Positions 25,255 to 34,556 of a stretch of DNA of 45,553 nt are shown here, one piece after another; the first letter of the stretch is position 1, and each line of letters begins with the position of its first letter. Position numbers and translations under genes: made by a program. This stretch comes from Leptospira terpstrae serovar Hualin str. LT 11-33 = ATCC 700639 (GTDB lineage: Bacteria > Spirochaetota > Leptospiria > Leptospirales > Leptospiraceae). The stretch is from positions 1 through 45,553 of the forward strand of contig NZ_AOGW02000012.1 in the NCBI RefSeq assembly GCF_000332495.1, written 5' to 3'. The notes below the pieces were generated by a model. It was not told the DNA's origin, did not search any database, and saw only the letters and a list, made by a program, of their open reading frames with translations.

Positions 25255-25842
25255 TTAAATCTTATCAGGTAATACCATTGGATAAGAGTTAACGGCTTTA
25301 CAGTCATTCGGCTCGTACGCTAAAACATTCCAACATAATCGGCACTGCCTTTCACACCTATCACCATCTTTCGAATTTATATCCCACATATTGCCACACG
25401 CTGATCTACACTGGGCACTGCATCCTGTGATTTTTGAACTGCCTACAAAATCAGCTAGCTCATACATCAATTTATTACAAAACTCTTTACTATTCCTCAA
25501 ATCTGTTTTTGCTTTTTTGGTTTTTGCTACTATTGGTAATGCTAACTTTCCATTATCAGAAAAGCGAATATATCCAGGACCGTTAAAATCACCTCCAACC
25601 GACTTGCCATTAAAACTCGATCTTACTGAGGAAAGTAAGTTAATTTGTATATTAATACAATTTCTACTTTCACAAGAATGATTCGCATTTGTTGGAGAAG
25701 AATTATGTAATAAGAAAGATAATCCGAATATTAACAGAACTCTTTGAAAAAAGTTTCTATTAGTAAAGACCAACCTCCTTGATTGTCTCGAATACCCCAC
25801 TACTCTATCAATATCCAACATTTTTGATACCAGCAAAAACAT
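25255..25842 (-). CDS. Secreted Cys-rich protein
   Basis: 195 residues. A hydrophobic stretch at about 33-46 (FFQRVLLIFGLSFLL) preceded by a long basic segment looks like a signal peptide or anchor. Start choice is uncertain; residue 8 (MLDIDR) is an alternative. The mature part has a cluster of at least eight Cys near the C terminus (GCSAQCRSACGNMW, RCERQCRLCW), likely disulfide-bonded outside the cytoplasm. No family recognised. Confidence 0.6.
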   Translation of the reverse strand: MFLLVSKMLDIDRVVGYSRQSRRLVFTNRNFFQRVLLIFGLSFLLHNSSPTNANHSCESRNCINIQINLLSSVRSSFNGKSVGGDFNGPGYIRFSDNGKLALPIVAKTKKAKTDLRNSKEFCNKLMYELADFVGSSKITGCSAQCRSACGNMWDINSKDGDRCERQCRLCWNVLAYEPNDCKAVNSYPMVLPDKI

Positions 25843-25911
25843 TGGGTAATCCTATAATAAATCTCAGATTCTTTTCTAAAATATTTTCTGATTTAAAATT
25901 GAAATAATACT

Positions 25912-26928
25912 TTATTTTGAGCATTCAAGATTGAACCTATTTTCTGATATTTCATTTTTTGAATTTACATATAATTGTTTATAAATGGGCATTTTTGATT
26001 CAAAGTTTCTCTGAGTGCATTCAATTTCAATTTCATAGTAATCGATTTCTGATTGCCACATAGTATAGCCAGTATTGGGGTTAGTATAACTACAATTTAA
26101 TGCATATTTATATTCCCATTTTTTTAAATCAATACTTCTGTCATCTCTGCAACCTGGAAAACCTGGGTATCTAATTAATCGTGAAAGATAATTTGTAAGC
26201 ATTAAATTAGTTTTCTGCTCCCATCTTCGTCTACTCTCTTCTTTTTGTTTTCTTTCGTTCGCGATGCTTGCTGACCAATTTTGGAATTGTTTACTTTCTC
26301 CGGAAATATGACCTGAAAAATCAGGAATTTTATCCGATTTTACTACTTCTCCTCCTTTGAAGAGTGAATATTCAATATTGGATACTTTAGCGGAAATGAG
26401 AGCATTAATAGGAAACGAGAATTCTGAATCAATTACCTTAATTAATCCATTTACACCTTTTATAGATACTGTATAATTATCATTCTGGAAATATTCTTCT
26501 TTGAACTCAAAACTATCTGTTGACTTCATCTCAATTGCTTCGAATTCTTCTGATTCACCTACCTTAAAATATGCTGAAGTAAAATCATAAACAGTAATAG
26601 GAATATAAAACCCCAATGTGGCTACCCAAGCAATAACTTGCACAGGCCAATAAGGGCCATTGCTCTCTGAGAGTAGGAAACCTTGCTTATCATAATTAAA
26701 CTTAGTTATTACTTTTTTTCTTACTTGTAGCTTTTGTAATTTTTGTTTATATAATCTTCCGATGATGTTGGCATTTTCTACGAAAAACCGAATCGCGATT
26801 TTATCTCCATTTGGCTCATAATTGAATTCATCAGAAAGAACGGCTTCTTTAATTATAACGTCATCTTTCTTTAAAGAAACGCAGCTGATAGTAAAGGTTA
26901 GGAAGATTAAAAAAGTTAATATTCTCAC
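25912..26928 (-). CDS. Lipoprotein of unknown function
   Basis: 338 residues. The signal peptide MRILTFLIFLTFTISC ends in a lipobox (ISC, Cys 16). AAGGAGTG lies 6 nt before the ATG. The mature part is mixed, with a short hydrophobic segment at about 94-112 (VQVIAWVATLGFYIPI) that could insert in the membrane. No domain recognised. It is divergent from the small HTH gene at 27045, and two GCGTGT repeats lie between them, so the HTH protein may control it. Confidence 0.7.
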   Translation of the reverse strand: MRILTFLIFLTFTISCVSLKKDDVIIKEAVLSDEFNYEPNGDKIAIRFFVENANIIGRLYKQKLQKLQVRKKVITKFNYDKQGFLLSESNGPYWPVQVIAWVATLGFYIPITVYDFTSAYFKVGESEEFEAIEMKSTDSFEFKEEYFQNDNYTVSIKGVNGLIKVIDSEFSFPINALISAKVSNIEYSLFKGGEVVKSDKIPDFSGHISGESKQFQNWSASIANERKQKEESRRRWEQKTNLMLTNYLSRLIRYPGFPGCRDDRSIDLKKWEYKYALNCSYTNPNTGYTMWQSEIDYYEIEIECTQRNFESKMPIYKQLYVNSKNEISENRFNLECSK

Positions 26929-27002
26929 TAGACACTCCTTAAAGTTCTGAAAATCGCTCTTAATCGAATCTTATAAATATTATGAAGATTTTTAAAAACC
27001 CA

Positions 27003-27052
27003 CATTATACCGCGTGTTAAACTTGTCAAGAAAGACGCATTATATTGCGTGT
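27003..27052. promoter_or_regulatory. Repeated operator-like element
   Basis: CATTATA-NN-GCGTGT occurs at 27003-27017 and 27038-27052 (35 bp apart). The second overlaps a palindrome ACGCA-TTATAT-TGCGT (27035-27050) and the start of the HTH gene, and the pair lies 75-110 bp upstream of the divergent lipoprotein gene. Confidence 0.65.
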
Positions 27053-27272
27053 GGATTTAAATGATTATCTAGTTAGGATTGGACAAAAGATTAAAAAAAT
27101 CAGAGCAGAACGCGCCTTAACCCAAGAATGTTTTGATGATTTGGGTGAGAATTCTGTCCCAGTAAGAACTCTACAAGAAATTGAAGCAGGAAAATCGAAT
27201 TTTACTATTAAGACATTATATAAAATCTCAAAAAAGCTTAAAATTAAACCGAAGGATTTGCTGGATGTTTAA
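27045..27272 (+). CDS. XRE-family HTH regulator
   Basis: 75 residues from TTG 27045 or 73 from GTG 27051; no ATG is in frame. Domain: IGQKIKKIRAERALTQECFD, then VPVRTLQEIEAGKSNFTIKT and a LKIKPKDLLDV end, typical of phage-type repressors. Both starts sit inside the repeated operator element, suggesting a near-leaderless message and tight autoregulation. Confidence 0.82.
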   Translation: MRVDLNDYLVRIGQKIKKIRAERALTQECFDDLGENSVPVRTLQEIEAGKSNFTIKTLYKISKKLKIKPKDLLDV

Positions 27273-27347
27273 TAATTGAACGATCAGTTACATATACCCA
27301 AATTTCGAATTCAAAGAATTCAGACTATAGTAATATTTATGACATTT

Positions 27348-28034
27348 TTATAAGGAAATTACATTTGGCTCTTTTCCATCGAGAATTTCATATGCATGAT
27401 TAAATTTAGTTAGAACATCAATGCAAATGCGCCAATATCCTTTTTTCCAATCAATCATCCCACCTTCTCTTGCCGAATGTCCAAAAACTTGATTGATTGG
27501 GATAGGTTCTTTTTCCATAACTAGCTCGCGAAAATCACACCAAATTGAACTACTCGCTTCAGATTCTCCGCCTCGCATTGGATGAATTGTAATTAAAAAG
27601 ATGCCAGGCTCGCTAAATCCAAGTTGGTTAATAGTGTCCGCAATATTCTGATGGATATTAGTTATGGATTTGTAAAATTCATTCAATAATCCAGCATGAG
27701 TATATAGAACTTCATCAATTTCAACTGCAAATTTCCATTTTAGAAGTGTTAACAGTTCAGAAGCTTCCTTTTGATATGATTCTCGAAATCCTGATACCAA
27801 AAAAGCAAAATCCTCATCTGTATACTGTAAATCATGATTCCCTATCAAAAATTCAACATTAGATCTTTTATTTTGTAAGTTAACCAACTCTTCCAAGTTA
27901 AAAAGAATTTCCTGATTCGAAAGTCTATGGGAATCTAAATAGTCTCCAAGAAAAATCAATTTGTCGTAATCATCAAAGTTGATCTTTTTCCAAATGTTAC
28001 GTCCATGAATGTCTCCGACCGCAAGTATTCTCAT
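27348..28034 (-). CDS. Calcineurin-like metallophosphoesterase
   Basis: 228 residues. The metallophosphoesterase motifs are in order: GDIHGR (7-12), FLGDYLDS (28-35), IGNHD (64-68), then THAG (about 115) and a late GHSA. Two-metal site residues are all present. The size and motifs suit a PrpE/ApaH-like or serine/threonine phosphatase-like enzyme; substrate unknown. It stands alone, 76 bp from the convergent HTH gene. Confidence 0.88.
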   Translation of the reverse strand: MRILAVGDIHGRNIWKKINFDDYDKLIFLGDYLDSHRLSNQEILFNLEELVNLQNKRSNVEFLIGNHDLQYTDEDFAFLVSGFRESYQKEASELLTLLKWKFAVEIDEVLYTHAGLLNEFYKSITNIHQNIADTINQLGFSEPGIFLITIHPMRGGESEASSSIWCDFRELVMEKEPIPINQVFGHSAREGGMIDWKKGYWRICIDVLTKFNHAYEILDGKEPNVISL

Positions 28035-28127
28035 AAGCTGTATCCTCTCATATCAAGATTACTATTTTCGGTATTATTTTGTGAACAATAATACACAAAG
28101 GATATTTAGTAAAAGGAATGATTATAA

Positions 28128-28451
28128 TTAATATTCGAAGATTTCTCCATTCCTATCATAATAGACGATCGCCTTGCAAATTTGTTCGAATACCTCCCTA
28201 CTCGCATTCTCAAATTGAGTTTTAAATGATTTGTATTTTACGAAATCAATCGGCAATTCTAAATGATCATACTTTTTCTCGGCATAATCCATGAATAAAA
28301 AATCAGAACATAATATATCTCAATTATGATGTTTCGTATTTATACGAATTAGATTCAAATAAAGAGTCTGATACCTCAATTCTAATAAAATTGAAATGTT
28401 TATGCAGATATAGAAGAATTCAACTATTTCGATCTTTTCCTTAAACTTCTT
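28128..28451 (-). pseudogene. Remnant of an unknown gene with an in-frame stop
   Basis: One frame reads KKFKEKIEIVEFFYICINI... through a TGA at about 28325, then DILCSDFLFMDYAEKKYDHL to a TAA at 28128-28130. The part after ATG 28292 is a clean 54-codon frame (ending AIVYYDRNGEIFEY). No start with a ribosome site is seen upstream. Probably the C-terminal end of a decayed gene. Confidence 0.45.
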
Positions 28452-29131
28452 TTAATCTAATTAACTTACATTTTCAACTTTAAAGCATACCACTAGAACC
28501 AAATTTTATTCATACCTCAAGAGTAGCAAACAGGTTGGACAAAGAATTTTCTTTATTACTGTCAATCTAATTTGCATTACATGAAAATAAAATATATTTG
28601 AAATATTAGACCTCTCCTACTCATTATCGGAATACTAGATTCCGTTTTACTTGACTGAAATCTTTAATACCAATTAAAAAACGAATTCTTGGAGGGGCCC
28701 ATGCCCATCATCAAAAAGGAAGGAAACTACTATTAAAAATGAATTTGCGTACCGACTGGCAAAGCCATATTTGACTCAAATCAACAATTAATTGAGAAAT
28801 ATTGGATAAGCATAATAACAAACTTATTAGAAACTTAGTAACGCTTCTATTAATTCAAACAAAACGCAATAGGTATACTTAAAGATTAGAGAAAAGTAGG
28901 TTGAAATTAAAACTGCAATTTATATCTTCAAAGATAGAATAAACAACAGTTTACACTTTTTAAAATTTCTTATTACACATTAGCCTCATATGATAAGAGG
29001 CAATCAATCATTATGAAAAAATCATGACAGAAATTTTTCGCTGACCAAAGTTAATTGTTCGGCTAAACAAAAAACATACAAAATTTAGAATTCAACTTCG
29101 CTAGCTTAGTTCAGTTTTCGCAAAAAAAAAT
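28452..29131. other. AT-rich stretch without a gene
   Basis: About 680 bp downstream of the envelope operon with stops in all frames. No repeat or RNA gene recognised. Confidence 0.5.
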
Positions 29132-29791
29132 CTACAGTTTATTTTTTTGAACATTGTTAACTTTGGTAAAAATTAACATAGAAAGCTGAAATAATATTAT
29201 TGCAAAAACTCCAGAAATGAGAGTATACAAAATCAAATAAATTGCTGAACCAGAAAAAATAATCATTTCCTGTTCTTCCATTTTCAGGATATATATAGGC
29301 AAAAAAGCTATTTTTTCTTTTAAGATTGAATTTTTAATACTACAATTTGATTCCAGTCGGATATCATAAAAATCGCTTAAATTAAACAAGATTTGTGATT
29401 CTTTAATACAGTTATCTGAATCTTGAGATTTTAGACTATTTGTAAAAATTGTTATTTTTTTTTGATTAAGTTTCTGTAAACATACTTCTATTCTTTCATT
29501 GATGTTTTCATGATTTGGCCAGACTGTTTTGACTTTTTCAAAATTATAAAGTGCAGCCTGATAATTTTTCTTGCGATACAATGCTTCTCCTTTTAAATAT
29601 ATAATTTTTGCATCTAAATAAATAAGATCTGGATCATTCAGTTTTCTTTCAGAATAACTATCTAATATAATATTGGCTTCATCAAGTTTACCCTTTGCAA
29701 TCAAACCTTCAATGATTGTAAGGTCATTTTTATCTTCACTAAAAAGATTTTGAACGAAAAGTAATGTTAATATTAAAAATAATATTCGCAT
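29132..29791 (-). CDS. Exported TPR-like protein with C-terminal membrane helix
   Basis: 219 residues from ATG 29791; TTG 29797 is an alternative next to the previous stop. The signal peptide MRILFLILTLLFVQNLFS is followed by a TPR-like section (LIAKGKLDEANIILDSYSE, then KGEALYRKKNYQAALYNFEK) and a C-terminal membrane helix at about 183-213 (SAIYLILYTLISGVFAIILF). It is probably a periplasmic scaffold anchored in the inner membrane. It is the last gene of a seven-gene minus-strand operon. Confidence 0.68.
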   Translation of the reverse strand: MRILFLILTLLFVQNLFSEDKNDLTIIEGLIAKGKLDEANIILDSYSERKLNDPDLIYLDAKIIYLKGEALYRKKNYQAALYNFEKVKTVWPNHENINERIEVCLQKLNQKKITIFTNSLKSQDSDNCIKESQILFNLSDFYDIRLESNCSIKNSILKEKIAFLPIYILKMEEQEMIIFSGSAIYLILYTLISGVFAIILFQLSMLIFTKVNNVQKNKL

Positions 29792-29797
29792 GCTCAA

Positions 29798-31204
29798 TTA
29801 ATTTCTGCTCAATATTACCGCTTTATGTCCGTATCTAGGAGTTGGCATTTTATCAGTAAGCTCAATCCAACTATTTCCAAGAGGGTTCGCAAGATCCATA
29901 TAGTATACTGAAGTATTCAGTAATCCACGATTAACTAGACCACCAAACAGGTAAGCATTCCGTTTTAAATAAGATATCTCTCCCGCTGCCATATATAAAT
30001 TAACTGGTAGAGGCAATCCTACGGACATGGTATTTGGGTTTATACTTGAATCATTCGGTAAGTAATACTCATAAGTATTGCTCGAATTAATCGCTGTGAC
30101 CGGCTGAGTTGTATCCTGAAGAGAGCTACCGCCAATATATAAAATGGCTTTGGAATCAGACGGGAAAGGATCACTCGTCTTCGGCGTATAGCAAATTGAT
30201 GCTGCACCGTGCCTCCCAGAATTAAACGAACTTTCGGTTATACCTGAGGTAGAATTCGAAGAAATTACATAAGCATCATGGGAGGATTGAGCTAAACCTG
30301 ATGAAGCTGACCTACCTAATCCAAAATATAAAACTCCATTAAATGCACAACCAACAGTGTCCACTTTCTGAGAAATGGCAGATGAGGATATCAAAGTATT
30401 CCAAATACCGAGTCCGCTTCCTTGGGGTATAAATCGATAGATAGTATTTGATAATGTGCTCGTCAGCATATTAGAAGTTGTCGCACCTCCTAATAAGTAA
30501 ATACCCTCGCCTGATATTCCATAAGAAAACCCCTGAAGGGAGGTCGGCATATTACTCAAAGTGCTCCAACTATTCGTATTAATATCGAATACTTCCACTA
30601 AACTTGTTGCTGCAAGTTGATTGACCGTGTTCTCAATTAATCCGCCGATTACATAAATTTTCGAATTAAATGCAACTATGCCCGCGTGGATTCTAGGATT
30701 AGGCATTGTTGTTACTTTTAAATACCACTTATTTTCAATCGGATCATAAATATCAACATCAGAGATTAATTTATCCTGAGAATTCATTCCTCCGAAAATC
30801 CATATTCCTCTTTGATATATTTCCGATAACGAAGGTTCTTGATTTAAAGTTCGGAAGCTAGAAAGAAAGTTCAAGATATTCAAATTTTCGTAATCGTTTC
30901 CGCAAAATACCGCAAAAGAATAGGTATTACTCGGTTTTAATGATGTTAATGAATAAGAATGTAATTTAGATTTAATAGGAGTGTAAAAGCTTATCAATTT
31001 TCCTTCAATATTTGAGTATAGACTACCTTCGGTCTCACTCGAACATTCCCAATAAACAGTTCCAGATTGAGAAGTAATGTTAGTTACGATTACGCTGTTT
31101 ACCTTTAAACTATATTGATTAAATGACGTCGTTAATGGATTATTAGTACACGAAAAAAAGAGAAATATTATTGTTAAAAAAAATCTGAGAAAACTGAAAT
31201 TCAT
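29798..31204 (-). CDS. Kelch-repeat lipoprotein
   Basis: 468 residues. A lipoprotein signal (LTIIFLFFSC, Cys about 19) is followed by a fibronectin-III-like domain of about 90 residues (VTNITSQSGTVYWECSSETE). About six kelch repeats come next, e.g. GIWIFGGMNSQDKLISDVDI, KIYVIGGLIENT, GIYLLGGATTSN, ILYIGGSSL, NAYLFGGLVNRG, each with the Gly-Gly and a distal Trp. They should form a beta-propeller on the cell surface. The ATGA overlap with the gene before (31201-31204) shows coupling. Confidence 0.85.
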   Translation of the reverse strand: MNFSFLRFFLTIIFLFFSCTNNPLTTSFNQYSLKVNSVIVTNITSQSGTVYWECSSETEGSLYSNIEGKLISFYTPIKSKLHSYSLTSLKPSNTYSFAVFCGNDYENLNILNFLSSFRTLNQEPSLSEIYQRGIWIFGGMNSQDKLISDVDIYDPIENKWYLKVTTMPNPRIHAGIVAFNSKIYVIGGLIENTVNQLAATSLVEVFDINTNSWSTLSNMPTSLQGFSYGISGEGIYLLGGATTSNMLTSTLSNTIYRFIPQGSGLGIWNTLISSSAISQKVDTVGCAFNGVLYFGLGRSASSGLAQSSHDAYVISSNSTSGITESSFNSGRHGAASICYTPKTSDPFPSDSKAILYIGGSSLQDTTQPVTAINSSNTYEYYLPNDSSINPNTMSVGLPLPVNLYMAAGEISYLKRNAYLFGGLVNRGLLNTSVYYMDLANPLGNSWIELTDKMPTPRYGHKAVILSRN

Positions 31205-32163
31205 AATCTAGTCCCCATAGCAAAAATAAGACCATATGAAAATGAGTTTCCTTGCTCGAAAAAGTAACTTGATGTTAAGCCTATTCTGAAATCGACATTT
31301 TCATATTTCAATCCATTCCAGCCAACTTCTAGATAACCAAGTGGAGTAAATCCAATGTTGCTTTCTCGGTCACTATTATTTTTAGAAAAGATCAATGACC
31401 CGCCACCACCGAAATTCAAATAGAAATTCAGTAATTCACTTCTTTTGAAAGAGTATTTCAGATAAAATAAATTGTTCAAAAATTGCAGATCAGGGTTTTT
31501 GACGAGATTATAATCAACCTTTGCACCGAATCTAAATTTATCCGATAAAATAAACAATTTAGGTTCATAAAATAAAAAAAAACCTGTGTATATACTATTA
31601 TCTTTTGCGGAGAAATTTAAAGCGCCTATCGAGACGCCTAATCCTATAACCGATTGGTTATTGTGTATGTTCTTTAAGTCATATTTATTTGATAAAGGAT
31701 TGCTCTGATTCAAAAGTTTGGATCTGTCAACTGTCAATAATCCTATTTCTGTTTTTAGCACAATTTCCTTTTCTGTTTGTTTTACAATCACACCTTTCAA
31801 TTGACTTCCATCAAACAGCTCAAACGTATCATATCTAAAATACAGTTCTTCTCCTTTCTTTGAATTATCAATTTTTAATATTTCTGATTTCGGAATTTCA
31901 TAAAGTTCCCCTTTCCAACGCATTGTAATTTTATCATCTTTGCTTTCAGTGATCTCAGCAATGTAAGTATCACCATTCCTTAAAACAATTTCTGCTGAAG
32001 AAATTTCGAAAGTGATAAAGAAAATAAAAAGTAATGGTATTAGAAAACTATAGAGAACTTTCTTAATTTTTCCTGGATTCTGTTTTACAAAAAGTTTCTC
32101 TTCTTGCCTGTGATGAACTACTTGAATATAGTATCGAAATTTTGAATAACTAAGGAGCTGCAT
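31201..32163 (-). CDS. Outer-membrane beta-barrel protein with SH3-like N domain
   Basis: 320 residues. A hydrophobic signal at about 35-55 (VLYSFLIPLLFIFFITFEIS) sits behind a 34-residue lead that overlaps the previous gene; no ATG is available closer, so the true start may be a rare codon nearer the signal. Two small beta units follow (LRNGDTYIAEITESKDDKIT, then LFDGSQLKGVIVKQTEKEIV), of the sort seen in spirochaetal exported proteins, then about 150 residues of alternating strands ending in FAMGTRL, consistent with a barrel. Confidence 0.65.
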   Translation of the reverse strand: MQLLSYSKFRYYIQVVHHRQEEKLFVKQNPGKIKKVLYSFLIPLLFIFFITFEISSAEIVLRNGDTYIAEITESKDDKITMRWKGELYEIPKSEILKIDNSKKGEELYFRYDTFELFDGSQLKGVIVKQTEKEIVLKTEIGLLTVDRSKLLNQSNPLSNKYDLKNIHNNQSVIGLGVSIGALNFSAKDNSIYTGFFLFYEPKLFILSDKFRFGAKVDYNLVKNPDLQFLNNLFYLKYSFKRSELLNFYLNFGGGGSLIFSKNNSDRESNIGFTPLGYLEVGWNGLKYENVDFRIGLTSSYFFEQGNSFSYGLIFAMGTRL

Positions 32164-32468
32164 TTCTGTGTATATTTATCGCCTAATTTTGTACAAGAGT
32201 AGACATCTCCGTAAACCAATTTTTGCGCCTTGCCATGAAACCCTAATTCATCGCAAGATCTGTTAGATGGAGAGTATTTATTAATGGAATCTGATTTCTT
32301 TTCAAGAGAGCTACACCATTCTGAAAACCTCAAGTTAGCCGAAAAAGTGCACCGAAAGGTTGTGTTTGATGATTCAACTTTCGAAATACATACATAGTTA
32401 GCAGATGTTTCTCCGAATACTCCGGTCACTAAAAAAAGAAAACCAAAAAATATTATCATACGTTGCAT
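32118..32468 (-). CDS. Small secreted Cys-rich protein
   Basis: 116 residues with a signal peptide (MIIFFGFLFLVTGVFG) and six Cys in the mature part, likely paired in the periplasm or outside. No family recognised. It lies between two barrel-type genes, 2 bp after one and overlapping the next by 46 bp, so it is probably a small partner of one of them. Confidence 0.6.
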   Translation of the reverse strand: MQRMIIFFGFLFLVTGVFGETSANYVCISKVESSNTTFRCTFSANLRFSEWCSSLEKKSDSINKYSPSNRSCDELGFHGKAQKLVYGDVYSCTKLGDKYTQKCSSLVIQNFDTIFK

Positions 32469-32470
32469 AA

Positions 32471-33388
32471 TTAAAATTCTCCTCGGATGCCCATGTAATA
32501 ATTGAATAAATTATCATCCGTGCCTTCTCGATTTCGTGGAAGGGTAAAAATAGAATTTGTTTCAGGTAAATAGTATAAGCCTCTATCTGCAAATTGAGAC
32601 CGAACTCTTGTTCTTATATAATTGTAACCTAATACTATGGAAAAATTTTCACTAAATCTGTATGCAAAGTTAGTATCAAAATCATAACCATAAAAATAGG
32701 TATATTCATTCGGGCCTGTAGGAATCCCTATATTCAGATCTCTTAGGAATGGACTATTATTTTCCGCTCGTCTTCCTGTAGTGTAGAAAGGTTCTATTGA
32801 AGAAGTCCAAAAGAAATTCTCAAATACTTGAAGTTGGTAACGAACTAAAAATTGCAAACCGTAAGTGTCGGTTTTTATCTGATCTCTATAAGTATATAGA
32901 CGTCGGTATATCTCCTTGTAAATGTTTCTTACCCCAATCCCTAACCATACTTTCTGATTATCACCAATTTCAAAATCTTTCGTGATATTTAATTTATTTT
33001 CTCTTCGAATGACATTCGGAAAAGCAACATTATTAAACGTAATTGAGTTTCTTTCCGGATTAATAAAAATATTTCCAGTTGTTAACTCTGATTGCTCTAA
33101 CTTAAAAAAGGAATATTCCATACCTAAATTAAATTTTTCTATATGATATCGAAAAGAAAACTGAGGTGTTCGATTATTATATTTGGTCGGTTTTTGATCA
33201 GAATATTCTCCCAAATTATATCCACTTAAACCTCGGATGTTATAGTACTCACTCGGTATATAAGTGTACTCCGAAAATCGAATTAGAAAATTATTCTTTT
33301 TTGAATTCCCATTTGTATTTTTTTCTTCCGCCCCCAGCATAGAAGAACAAAAAATACAAATAACTAAAAACTGAAATAAAACTTTCAT
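32471..33388 (-). CDS. Outer-membrane beta-barrel protein
   Basis: 305 residues from ATG 33388 (GTG 33397 is in frame). The signal peptide MKVLFQFLVICIFCSSMLGA is followed by repeated amphipathic strands rich in Tyr, Phe and Arg (FSFRYHIEKFNLGMEYSFF, YGLQFLVRYQLQVF) and a C-terminal Phe (YYMGIRGEF), the BAM recognition signature. Its specific cargo is unknown. The start overlaps the stop of the gene before. Confidence 0.78.
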   Translation of the reverse strand: MKVLFQFLVICIFCSSMLGAEEKNTNGNSKKNNFLIRFSEYTYIPSEYYNIRGLSGYNLGEYSDQKPTKYNNRTPQFSFRYHIEKFNLGMEYSFFKLEQSELTTGNIFINPERNSITFNNVAFPNVIRRENKLNITKDFEIGDNQKVWLGIGVRNIYKEIYRRLYTYRDQIKTDTYGLQFLVRYQLQVFENFFWTSSIEPFYTTGRRAENNSPFLRDLNIGIPTGPNEYTYFYGYDFDTNFAYRFSENFSIVLGYNYIRTRVRSQFADRGLYYLPETNSIFTLPRNREGTDDNLFNYYMGIRGEF

Positions 33389-33389
33389 A

Positions 33390-34556
33390 TTAACCACATA
33401 TACCTAAAAGATAACAAGCTGCTAGTTGTGCCGCAAGATCGGTTGTGTCTACGACCACTAGTTCTGGGTATACTTGACCGACTGAATCAACTACCACAAC
33501 GCCAAAATAATATATTCCAAAAAAATTGTTTGTAGCTGGTCCCGATAACACACCTTGTTCGGACAAGCTTGCATTCGGCGGCAACGCACCGTAATAAGAA
33601 GCAGGAAGATCGAGAGAAATTCCTGGTGGTAACGAAACCGCTGAATACCATTTGTATGGTCCGACCCCTCCGGTGGCCGTAAATTGAATCGCATATGATT
33701 CTTGCCAAGATAATTTGCAAGGAACTTTACAAGTACCGAATGATGGAGTTTTAGAAGTACCACTTGGGATGATATTAAACGATATGACAGGGTTACTTGG
33801 CTGATCGCTCAGGTCTTTATAATTGATCGTTAAAGATTTTTGCCTTCCCAGTGGCCAACTTCCATTTGGTTTAACAAATAATGTATCGTTGAAATCGATA
33901 GATCGACGAAATTTGAAATTTGGATCAACATTAGACCCCATGTCACCACCAAAGCTCACAGAGTCGGCTTTTATTGACCGATCAAAGTAAACGTTTATTG
34001 ACTCGTTTTCATAAACGATTGTGTTCATATTTGGAGAAACACTTGAAATACCAGCCGGAGGAGAGGAATTGAATGCATCGTATCCTAAGCTAGCAGTGTC
34101 GAATTGAATCATTTTTCTTTCAGGGTTGCTACATCCAACTTCGTGTACTTTAGGATCAGAACCTGAGTATGTATAATATTGGACACCACATTTCGTTGCT
34201 GCTCCGTGATACGGATCTAACGTTTCCCAAAGCGTGACTTCGTAATTTCCATTATTTGATGGTCCTTTTATGCTTCTACCGGGCGTGCAGGACAGCTTTT
34301 CATTTCGGAAAAAATTGTTATAACAATATGGTTGATAATCGCATTTGCAAGGAATATCAGATCTTGGTGGGGCAGGGCATAAAAGATTATAAGTACCTGA
34401 TTGACACTCTTTATGCATATCGGCGAGTATCGAAAAAAATGTTGAGATAATATCTTCTTTTTTGGCACGGCAATTTGGAGATGCAGCACTATTTACCAAT
34501 GTAAAGAAAATCAAAGTTAGTAAAAATTTTTTTCGTATCAATAGAATGTTTTTCAT
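33390..34556 (-). CDS. Exported protein with Cys-rich N part and Ig-like (He_PIG) domain
   Basis: 388 residues. The signal peptide LLTLIFFTLVNSAAS is followed by a Cys-rich section (CPAPPRSDIPCKCDYQPYC), then a Big/SbsA-like segment (SVSPNMNTIVYENESINVYF) and a putative Ig domain (FTATGGVGPYKWYSAVSLPP, closing GIYYFGVVVVDSVG). It is probably an adhesin-like or structural surface protein. It overlaps the gene before by ATGA (34553-34556). Confidence 0.7.
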   Translation of the reverse strand: MKNILLIRKKFLLTLIFFTLVNSAASPNCRAKKEDIISTFFSILADMHKECQSGTYNLLCPAPPRSDIPCKCDYQPYCYNNFFRNEKLSCTPGRSIKGPSNNGNYEVTLWETLDPYHGAATKCGVQYYTYSGSDPKVHEVGCSNPERKMIQFDTASLGYDAFNSSPPAGISSVSPNMNTIVYENESINVYFDRSIKADSVSFGGDMGSNVDPNFKFRRSIDFNDTLFVKPNGSWPLGRQKSLTINYKDLSDQPSNPVISFNIIPSGTSKTPSFGTCKVPCKLSWQESYAIQFTATGGVGPYKWYSAVSLPPGISLDLPASYYGALPPNASLSEQGVLSGPATNNFFGIYYFGVVVVDSVGQVYPELVVVDTTDLAAQLAACYLLGICG

